A DNA stretch of 12,431 nucleotides from positions 1 through 12,431 of the forward strand of contig CADBTH010000017.1 of assembly GCA_902797495.1 (NCBI GenBank), written 5' to 3'. A program made the position numbers and the translations under genes. The notes below the pieces were generated by a model. The model worked only from the letters and a program-made list of their open reading frames with translations. It had not been told where the DNA came from and made no database searches. The stretch's first letter is position 1; each line of letters begins with the position of its first letter. The DNA comes from an uncultured Ruminococcus sp. (GTDB lineage: Bacteria > Bacillota > Clostridia > Oscillospirales > CAG-272). This document shows, in pieces, positions 1 to 5,141 of this stretch.

Positions 1-1116
1 CTTCTGCTCCTGCGCTATGACCTTGTCGAGCATGGGGCTCGTCCTCGGGTGGCGCGGGGTGAACACCGTACAGCAGTCCTCGTAGGGAAGGACGGAGGTG
101 TCGAAGGTGCCGATCTTGCGGGCGATCTGAATTATCTCGTCCTTGTCCATGCCGATGCATGGGCGGAAGACGGGCCTGTCGCTTACGGGGTCTGTCACGC
201 AGAGCGCGGGGAGGGTCTGGCTCGCGACCTGCCCGAGACTTTCGCCGGTGATTATCGCGGGGATGTCGTATTCCTTCGCGACCCTGACCGCCAGCTCCAT
301 CATAAAGCGGCGCAGAAGGAGGGTGAAGTAGTCCTCGTCGCAGTTGTCTCTCAGCACCTCCTGGATATGGGTCAGCGAGATGACGTGGACGCGGATCCTG
401 CCGGTGTACTCAGTCAGCTCCTTTGCTAGCGTGAAGACCTTCTCTCTCGCCAGCTCGCTCGTGTAGGGGAAGCTCTCGAAGTGGAGAGCGTCGACGTACA
501 TACCGCGCTTCGCCATCATGTATCCCGCGACGGGGGAATCAATGCCTCCGGAGAGAAGGAGCAGACCGCGTCCGGAGCTTCCGGGAGGGTTGCCTCCCGC
601 GCCCTTTTCCTGACCGGCGTGTATGTACGCTTCCCTGTCACGCACCTCGACTCTGACCTCGACTTCGGGGTCATGAAGATCGACCTTCAGCCTCGGCATG
701 ACGGACAGTATCGCCCCGCCGACCTCTGCTCCGATCTCGGGAGACGTGAGGGGGAAGGACTTGTCGCTCCTCTTCGCGGTACATTTGAACGTTTTGACGT
801 TTTTCAGCTTTTCCGGAAGATATTCTTTCGCCACGCGAACGATATCTTCCATATTCTTTTCGGCGCATGCGGCGACGGTGACTCCGGCGAAACCGAAGAC
901 CTTTTTTGCCTGATCGAGCATTTCTTCGAGTTCTGAATCCGAGACGTTTCCGTCCGCGGGCTCGATCGTCACGGTGCTTTGACTGTACGTCGCCTTGAAA
1001 TTGCCGACGGCGTCCGCGCGCCGTCTGACCTCTTTCAGGAGCATCGACTCGAATTTTGATTTGTTGGCGCCCTTGAGGATTATTTCGCCGTATTTGCAAA
1101 GTATGATTTTTTTCAT
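1..1116 (-). CDS. thiI: tRNA 4-thiouridine synthase ThiI (partial, 3' end missing)
   Basis: ThiI adenylates U8 of tRNA and transfers sulfur to give 4-thiouridine; in many bacteria it also supplies sulfur for the thiamine thiazole. The frame is open from an ATG at 1114-1116 to the window edge, giving 372 codons and no stop. The N-terminus MKKIILCKYGEIILKG is typical of ThiI. A ferredoxin-like/THUMP region spans roughly residues 1-165. The PP-loop ATPase signature SGGIDS lies at 189-194, followed by PVAGYMMAKRG. GESLGQVASQT (291-301) and a conserved-looking PYEDCCTVF segment (344-352) follow. Gram-positive ThiI proteins are about 390 residues and lack the C-terminal rhodanese domain of the E. 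coli protein, so perhaps 20 residues are missing here; a rhodanese domain beyond the edge cannot be excluded. The start lies one base past the stop of the VanZ-like gene, suggesting coupled translation as the last visible gene of a four-gene operon. No cysteine desulfurase gene is next to it in the window. Confidence 0.95.
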   Translation of the reverse strand, partial: MKKIILCKYGEIILKGANKSKFESMLLKEVRRRADAVGNFKATYSQSTVTIEPADGNVSDSELEEMLDQAKKVFGFAGVTVAACAEKNMEDIVRVAKEYLPEKLKNVKTFKCTAKRSDKSFPLTSPEIGAEVGGAILSVMPRLKVDLHDPEVEVRVEVRDREAYIHAGQEKGAGGNPPGSSGRGLLLLSGGIDSPVAGYMMAKRGMYVDALHFESFPYTSELAREKVFTLAKELTEYTGRIRVHVISLTHIQEVLRDNCDEDYFTLLLRRFMMELAVRVAKEYDIPAIITGESLGQVASQTLPALCVTDPVSDRPVFRPCIGMDKDEIIQIARKIGTFDTSVLPYEDCCTVFTPRHPRTSPMLDKVIAQEQK

Positions 1117-1117
1117 T

Positions 1118-1822
1118 TTACGACCTGTTCTTTGAATATTTATTCGGCGGATCCATGATCCGCGCTTTCAGTTTTTTGCCGGCTTTCGTCGCGAGTATTC
1201 CGAATAGGATCAGCGCGCCGAGGATATTGAGTATATAGTCGTCGACGTCGAACGAGCCGACTCTTAAAAGAAGCTGACATATCTCGACCGCGAGTATCGC
1301 CGCCGACGTCGCCGCGAAGAATACGACGAGTTTTCCGCACTTTTTAAAGAGGAGCGGAAGAAACAGAGCGAAGGGAGCGAACGCCGCGAGGTTTCCCGCG
1401 ATATTTACGGCGTAATGGCTCGCGTTGTAGTTTCCCGCGATGAGCGCCTTCGTCATGCGGGACACCGTTCTGAAAGGAACTAAGTTCCCTCTCTGCTCGA
1501 AGTATTCGGAAAGGGACATGGAGGAAAAACGTTCTTCCGCCGCCCTGCCGAAGTTTCCGTCGAAAAACGTGAAGTTGACGAGCAGCGCGAGGTAGAGCGC
1601 GAAGATGACGGCGACGTGGCGCCGCATGATCGTATCCGGCTTTTCCGCTCCGCGGCAGTACGCCGCTCCCCCGAGCCAGATGAACACGGACGCGGCGGTC
1701 AGAGCCGCAAGCTGTATCAGCGCGGAGACGTACCCGTGTGAGACGAAGAAAAAGGGTACGGCGAGCGACGCGGCTCCGAGCGCGTAAAGTACGGCGGACG
1801 GAACTTTTGAATATTTTTTCAT
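1118..1822 (-). CDS. VanZ-family membrane protein
   Basis: A 234-residue integral membrane protein of the VanZ-like family. VanZ itself gives low-level teicoplanin resistance by an unclear mechanism; most chromosomal relatives have no known role. About six hydrophobic segments are visible, near residues 9-28, 31-52, 69-86, 138-159, 164-183 and 196-211. Family landmarks are NLVPF (113-117), NIAGNLAAFAPF (140-151), a Glu180-x-x-Gln183 pair, and DVDDYILNILG (192-202), which matches the usual acidic D-x-D-D-x-x-x-N-x-x-G ending. The C-terminus is basic and probably cytoplasmic. The ATG at 1820-1822 overlaps the gpsA stop by four bases (ATGA), and the stop ends one base before thiI. An ATG four bases upstream (1824-1826) opens a different, Arg-rich frame and is not the gene. 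No specific function, including glycopeptide resistance, can be assigned from sequence. Confidence 0.85.
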   Translation of the reverse strand: MKKYSKVPSAVLYALGAASLAVPFFFVSHGYVSALIQLAALTAASVFIWLGGAAYCRGAEKPDTIMRRHVAVIFALYLALLVNFTFFDGNFGRAAEERFSSMSLSEYFEQRGNLVPFRTVSRMTKALIAGNYNASHYAVNIAGNLAAFAPFALFLPLLFKKCGKLVVFFAATSAAILAVEICQLLLRVGSFDVDDYILNILGALILFGILATKAGKKLKARIMDPPNKYSKNRS

Positions 1823-2778
1823 TCAAGCTCCCATTTAAGACTGCGGTGGAAGAGGCTTGACATCGCCTCCTTCGGATCCGCGCCGTTGTAAAGTATATCG
1901 TAGACCGCCGTGCAGATAGGCAGGTCTACAGAATACTTTTCCTTCAGTACCATCAGAGCTTTGACTGTGTAATAACCCTCGGCGAGCGCGCCGAATTTTT
2001 CGCCCTTGACGAACAGTTCGCCGAACGCTCTGTTGTGGCTGTGCTTCGAGAAGAGGGTCGCCTCGTAGTCACCGAGAAGGCAGAGACCGTAAGCGGAGAG
2101 CTCGTTTCCGCCCATCGCCTTCATAAGCCTTGCGATCTCTCTCGTTCCTCTCGACATCAGCGCGCCTTTGAGAGTCGTCATGTTGTAGCCGTCGAGCATG
2201 CCCGCGGCGATACCGAGGACGTTTTTGGCGGCTCCTCCGATCTCGCTGCCGATCAGATCCGTGCCGTAGTAGAAACGGATCAGCTCGCTCGAAAAGCTCT
2301 TGACGAGTGAGATCTTAAGCTCGTCGTCGTCGCTGTCGATGACCATGCAGTTCGGCACGCCGCGGTAGAATTCCTGAACGTGTCCCGGGCCGAGCCAGAC
2401 CGCGACTCTGTTCGACGGGTCGGTGCATTCCGTAACTATCTCGGAAAGCCTTTTGCCCGTCGCGATCTCGATCCCCTTCATGCAGAGGACGAATTTCTTA
2501 TTTTTTAAATTCAACTCTTCGAGCTCGCCCATAAGGGAGCGGAGACCCTGACAGCCGATGCTGATGATTATCGTCTCCGCTTCGGCGATCACTTTTTTGT
2601 CCGTAGAGAGCTTCGTCGTGTCGGAGAGCTCAAGAAGGTCGTTTCGCCTTTCTTTCAGAAATCTTATCATTTCCGGGGCGTCGGAGAGTCCGTAGATCGT
2701 CACGTCGTGACCGATCTTGTCGAGGTAATACGCTATGAACGAGCCCCATCGCCCGCATCCGATGACAGTTATTTTCAT
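1819..2778 (-). CDS. gpsA: NAD(P)-dependent glycerol-3-phosphate dehydrogenase
   Basis: GpsA reduces dihydroxyacetone phosphate to sn-glycerol 3-phosphate in the cytosol, the entry step of phospholipid synthesis. The 319-residue protein begins MKITVIGCGRWGS, a Rossmann G-x-G-x-x-G nucleotide site (residues 7-12). MKGIE with Lys101 corresponds to the usual TKG(L/I)E. The C-terminal domain carries GSEIGGAAKNVLGIAAGMLD (177-196), where Lys185 is the probable catalytic lysine, then SRGTREIARL (209-218) and LLGDYEATLFSKHSHNR (234-250). The usual SGPS(F/H)A segment is changed to LGPGHVQEF (129-137), so this is a divergent member. The frame stays open upstream, but the start at 2776-2778 is chosen because AGGAGG (2786-2791) sits seven bases away, the Rossmann motif then begins at once, and its ATG overlaps the stop of the upstream PLP-enzyme gene by four bases. 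It ends in a second four-base overlap with the VanZ-like gene. Confidence 0.92.
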   Translation of the reverse strand: MKITVIGCGRWGSFIAYYLDKIGHDVTIYGLSDAPEMIRFLKERRNDLLELSDTTKLSTDKKVIAEAETIIISIGCQGLRSLMGELEELNLKNKKFVLCMKGIEIATGKRLSEIVTECTDPSNRVAVWLGPGHVQEFYRGVPNCMVIDSDDDELKISLVKSFSSELIRFYYGTDLIGSEIGGAAKNVLGIAAGMLDGYNMTTLKGALMSRGTREIARLMKAMGGNELSAYGLCLLGDYEATLFSKHSHNRAFGELFVKGEKFGALAEGYYTVKALMVLKEKYSVDLPICTAVYDILYNGADPKEAMSSLFHRSLKWELE

Positions 2779-4046
2779 TGTTTTCCCTCCTGACGCGCCG
2801 CCTCGCAGCATTCTGCGGCGGCGAGTATTCCGAGTTTTCCCGACTCGAAGGTCAGTCCTCCCTGGAGAAACGCCGTGTACGGAGGACGTATCGGCCCGTC
2901 GGCGGACAGCTCGATAGAAGAGCCTCCGACGAAAGCTCCCGCCGCCATGACGACGGGGTCGGCGTATCCGGGCATCGCCCACGGCTCCGGCGAGACGTAG
3001 GAATCGACGGGGGACGCAGACTGTATCCCGCGGCAGAATCCAACGAGCCCTTCGGGTGAGCCGAGACTGACCGTCTGGATTATATCGTATCTCGTCTCGA
3101 ACGCCGACGGCTCGACCTTGTAACCGAGGGAGTCGAAGACGTAAGCGGCGAAGTGCGCGGTTTTAAGGGACTGCGCCACGACGTGCGGCGCCATGAAGAG
3201 CCCGCGAAGCATATTTCTGTTCTGTCCGAGGGAGGCCCCCGCCTCGATGCCGATGCCGGGCGAGCAGAGCCTGTAACCGGCGAGCTCGACCGCTCTCGGC
3301 GTTCCGATAAGATACCCTCCGACGTCCGCCATGCCGCCGCCCGGATTCTTGATAAGAGATCCGATTATAAGGTCCGCGCCGACAGACGCAGGTTCTCTCG
3401 TTTCTGTGAACTCGCCGTAGCAGTTGTCGACGACGACATAGACGTCCTTTTTCGCCCACGACCTGACGAGGCGCGCTATCTCTCCGATGCGTTCCGTCGA
3501 CAGAGTCTTTCTGTTGAGGTATCCCTTCGAACGCTGGATGAAGACGACCTTGAGAGAGTCGCCGCAATTTTCAACGGCGTTCTTTATCGCGGGAAGATCG
3601 GCGTCGCCGTCCTTCAGCGGCACCTCGGCGTATTTTACTCCGAAATCGGCGAGCGACCCGTCGCCGGGATTCCCCGCCGTGCCTATGACCTCGGCGAGCG
3701 TGTCGTACGGCGCGCCTGTCACGGAGAGAAGAACGTCGCCCGGACGGAGAAGCCCGAAGAGCCCGATCGTCAGCGCGTGAGTCCCGCAGATGATGGCGGG
3801 GCGCATAAATCCCGCTTCACCTCCGAAGACCTTTGCGGCGATGCGGTCGATAGCGTCCCGTCCCGCGTCGCCGTAGCCGTAGCCGGTGGAGGAGGCGAAC
3901 ATCGCTTCCGATACCCGCTCTTCCCTGAACGCGTCGAGAACGCGCTCGGTGTTTTCCGCGGCGATACCGTCTATTTTTGCGAAGACCGGAGCAAGCTCGC
4001 GCTCGGCGGCCGCTCCGAGAAGTCTGAATCTTTCAGATATTTGCAT
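2775..4046 (-). CDS. Methionine gamma-lyase-family PLP enzyme (YnbB-like)
   Basis: A 423-residue protein matching the Met_gamma_lyase / 'aluminium resistance' family (Bacillus subtilis YnbB). Members have the aspartate-aminotransferase fold and bind pyridoxal phosphate; the true substrate of this subgroup is not settled, so the usual name is homology-based. The N-terminus MQISERFRLLGAAAERELAP is typical. Further landmarks are SSTGYGYGDAGRD (52-64), FMRPAIICGTHAL (80-92), VVVDNCYGEF (204-213, with Asp207 the likely partner of the cofactor pyridine nitrogen) and GSLIKNPGGGMADVGGY (229-245), where Lys233 is the probable Schiff-base lysine. PGIGIEAG and QNRNMLRGLFMAPHVV complete the family pattern. 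The ATG at 4044-4046 is the first in frame after an in-frame stop; an AAAGGA (4060-4065) about 13 bases upstream is a slightly distant Shine-Dalgarno. It is first in the leftward operon, 37 bases from a good promoter, and its TGA overlaps the gpsA ATG. Confidence 0.9.
   Translation of the reverse strand: MQISERFRLLGAAAERELAPVFAKIDGIAAENTERVLDAFREERVSEAMFASSTGYGYGDAGRDAIDRIAAKVFGGEAGFMRPAIICGTHALTIGLFGLLRPGDVLLSVTGAPYDTLAEVIGTAGNPGDGSLADFGVKYAEVPLKDGDADLPAIKNAVENCGDSLKVVFIQRSKGYLNRKTLSTERIGEIARLVRSWAKKDVYVVVDNCYGEFTETREPASVGADLIIGSLIKNPGGGMADVGGYLIGTPRAVELAGYRLCSPGIGIEAGASLGQNRNMLRGLFMAPHVVAQSLKTAHFAAYVFDSLGYKVEPSAFETRYDIIQTVSLGSPEGLVGFCRGIQSASPVDSYVSPEPWAMPGYADPVVMAAGAFVGGSSIELSADGPIRPPYTAFLQGGLTFESGKLGILAAAECCEAARQEGKQ
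2786..2791 (-). promoter_or_regulatory. Ribosome binding site that fixes the gpsA start
   Basis: The minus strand reads AGGAGG followed by a seven-base spacer and ATG at 2776-2778. It lies inside the 3' end of the preceding PLP-enzyme gene. It decides between this start and an in-frame upstream ATG (near 2982) that would add 68 Arg-rich residues ahead of the Rossmann fold. Confidence 0.85.
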
Positions 4047-4082
4047 GGTAAATCATATGTCCTTTCGGAACTGTTTTTGAAT

Positions 4083-4111
4083 ATTATACACCAGACGGAC
4101 AAAAAAGTAAA
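4083..4111 (-). promoter_or_regulatory. Sigma-A-like promoter of the leftward operon
   Basis: On the minus strand a perfect TATAAT (4083-4088) is preceded after 17 bases by TTTACT (4106-4111), four of six matches to TTGACA. It points to the PLP-enzyme gene, whose ATG is 36 bases downstream. It is the best promoter in the divergent intergenic region 4047-4206 and probably drives all four minus-strand genes. Confidence 0.65.
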
Positions 4112-4161
4112 GAGAAGCGGGAAACATACCCACTCCCATCAGTTATTTCCAATCATAAACG

Positions 4162-4177
4162 CTCCGTATTTCCGGAG
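4162..4177. other. Short inverted repeat in the divergent intergenic region
   Basis: CTCCG and CGGAG flank a six-base TATTTC loop. No T-tract follows on either strand, so it is not an intrinsic terminator. It lies upstream of both divergent genes and could be an operator half-site pair, or chance. The rest of 4047-4206 shows an AT-rich stretch, the leftward promoter, and no convincing rightward promoter. Confidence 0.25.
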
Positions 4178-4206
4178 AATAATAAAAAAGACCGGAGGGC
4201 GCGACG

Positions 4207-4413
4207 ATGAGAGAAAGAGACTTTTACGATCCTTTTAAAAATATGCCGCTGAAGCTGATGATGCTCGTGGAGGTGAGGCCGACGGCGCTGAAAAACTACG
4301 GCGAAATGTCCGAAGACGAGAGGATAAGGGCGGACGACGCCGCGCGCTCGGCAAAGGACCGCGCCGAAAAAGAACGGATCATAGATATGATCGAAAGAGG
4401 AGAGGTTTTTTAG
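4207..4413 (+). CDS. Small conserved-type protein of unknown function (68 aa)
   Basis: A 68-residue, highly charged, apparently soluble protein with no signal peptide or membrane segment. It begins MRERDFYDPFKNMPLKLMM, continues with NYGEMSEDERIRADDAARS and ends in a helical EKERIIDMIERGEVF. This layout (a FxNMPLxLxMxL segment, then an x-M/L-S-E-D/E-E-R segment, then a charged helix) resembles, from memory, a family of very short clostridial proteins that end in a helix like SKEEMRxLVxxL; that resemblance is inference and no role is known to me. The gene is supported by GGAGGG at 4194-4199, seven bases before the ATG, by codon use like its neighbours, and by a complementary-strand-independent position between two AT-rich islands. 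It is on its own strand arm between a divergent operon and zapA, and its stop codon runs into an inverted-repeat element. Confidence 0.7.
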   Translation: MRERDFYDPFKNMPLKLMMLVEVRPTALKNYGEMSEDERIRADDAARSAKDRAEKERIIDMIERGEVF

Positions 4414-4457
4414 GGGGAACTTTTGAAAAGTTTCCCCCGGGACCCCTTCAAAACTTT
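4413..4457. repeat. GC-rich inverted-repeat element with alternative stems
   Basis: GGGGGAACTTT (4413-4423) can pair with AAAGTTTCCCCC (4427-4438) with one bulged T and a three-base loop. The right arm's AAAGTTT (4427-4433) can instead pair with AAACTTT (4451-4457) around a loop holding CCCGGG, so the two folds exclude each other. It begins on the last base of the small ORF's stop codon. Neither strand has the T-tract expected directly after an intrinsic terminator, although it could still slow transcription. From memory, similar GGGGGAACTTTT/CCCCCGGGACCCC blocks recur between genes in clostridial genomes; there is only one copy here. Confidence 0.55.
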
Positions 4458-4492
4458 GAAAAATAAAAAAGTTTATAAAAAAGTATTTATTT

Positions 4493-4522
4493 TTGTGAAA
4501 TTATAGTTTATAATAATATAAA
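4493..4522 (+). promoter_or_regulatory. Candidate sigma-A promoter region ahead of zapA
   Basis: The strongly AT-rich stretch 4458-4530 contains TTGTGA (4493-4498), 18 bases, then TATAAA (4517-4522). Two perfect TATAAT boxes also occur (4509-4514 and 4523-4528) but with poorer -35 partners, TTTATT at 4486-4491 for the first. The exact hexamers are uncertain, but this island is the only evident promoter for the whole zapA-to-PBP2 series. Confidence 0.5.
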
Positions 4523-4571
4523 TATAATGGCTCAATATGCGCTGTTTGAATCTGAAAAATATTATTTACAT

Positions 4572-4577
4572 AGGAGA
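4572..4577 (+). promoter_or_regulatory. Ribosome binding site deciding the zapA start
   Basis: AGGAGA is seven bases before the ATG at 4585-4587. The frame is open further up to an ATG at 4537, but that start has no Shine-Dalgarno and would add 16 residues encoded in the AT-rich leader, so the shorter start is preferred. Confidence 0.75.
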
Positions 4578-4584
4578 GAGAATC

Positions 4585-5127
4585 ATGGAAAAGAAAAGGT
4601 ACGAGATCCTTGTGGCGGGATGCCAGCTTGCAATCATTACCGACGAGAGAGAGGAGTTCGTGAAGTCCGTAGTCGAGAATCTCGACCGCGAGATCCGCGA
4701 GATCACGGCGGCGACGAAGCGCTCGTCCAACCTTGACGCGGCGATCCTCTGCGCCATCCAGTACTACAGCGACAAGGTAAAGGCGGAGAAGAGAGCGAGA
4801 AATCTCGAAGCGCAGATCTCCCTTTACGACGCGAACATGAGACGTTTCCGCGAAGAAAACATCGCGCTCAGAAAGAAGCTCGAGGCTGCCGGGATCAATA
4901 CCGAAGACGCGGAAGACTCCGCCGGCGAGAAGGACGCAGCCCCCGCGCCGGCAGCTAAGAAGCCTGCCGTGAAGGCTGAAAAGGCGAAGAAAGTCGAGCC
5001 CAAAGAGGAAGCCGCAGAAGAGAAAAAAGTCGAGCAGATACCGCTCGAGGGCGCTGAAAAAGACCGCGCGAGAGTTGAAAGACTCCGCGCTATCGAAGAA
5101 CTTCTCGGAAGAGGGAACAAGAAATAA
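4585..5127 (+). CDS. zapA: Cell division protein ZapA with extended charged tail
   Basis: ZapA is a cytoplasmic protein that bundles FtsZ protofilaments and stabilises the Z-ring. Residues 1-65 fit the ZapA head: MEKKRYEILVAGCQLAIITD, then EEFVKSVVENLDREIREIT and NLDAAILCAIQYYSDKV. A coiled coil runs to about residue 102 (RARNLEAQISLYDANMRRF, EENIALRKKLEAAG). The family is usually 85-130 residues; this one is 180. The extra part (about 103-158) is a low-complexity Ala/Lys/Glu/Pro stretch, followed by a predicted short helix DRARVERLRAIEELLGR (160-176). Codon use of the tail matches the rest and the stop is clear, so it is unlikely to be a frameshift. The gene is first in the rightward series after the AT-rich promoter island, and 14 bases separate it from the U32 gene. 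A zapA-U32 neighbourhood is common in Bacillota. Confidence 0.85.
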   Translation: MEKKRYEILVAGCQLAIITDEREEFVKSVVENLDREIREITAATKRSSNLDAAILCAIQYYSDKVKAEKRARNLEAQISLYDANMRRFREENIALRKKLEAAGINTEDAEDSAGEKDAAPAPAAKKPAVKAEKAKKVEPKEEAAEEKKVEQIPLEGAEKDRARVERLRAIEELLGRGNKK

Positions 5128-5141
5128 TCTCTGAGCGCATA

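Noticed and set aside
1131..1816. Repeated TTTGAATATTT motif at about 1131, 1806 and 4076
   Set aside because: Two copies encode Lys-Tyr-Ser-Lys at the two ends of the VanZ-like protein and the third is part of the AT-rich promoter area; spacing and context differ, so chance is the simplest reading.
1118..1822. Glycopeptide resistance gene
   Set aside because: Only VanZ-family similarity is seen and no vanHAX or vanRS genes are in the window; chromosomal VanZ-like proteins are common and mostly uncharacterised.
2779..2982. Longer gpsA start adding 68 residues
   Set aside because: The extension is Arg-rich and overlaps the PLP-enzyme gene, while the internal ATG has AGGAGG seven bases ahead and begins directly with the Rossmann motif.
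3153..4238. A 361-residue plus-strand frame opposite the PLP-enzyme gene
   Set aside because: Composition is a shadow of the real gene (Arg/Asp-rich), it has no ribosome site, and it crosses the leftward promoter and the start of the small ORF.
4413..4440. Hairpin at the end of the small ORF as an intrinsic terminator
   Set aside because: No T-tract follows the stem on either strand; the sequence after it is GGGACCCC. Kept as an inverted-repeat element instead.
4537..4584. Longer zapA start (16 extra residues)
   Set aside because: No Shine-Dalgarno and it would place coding sequence in the promoter island; ATG at 4585 has AGGAGA at proper spacing.
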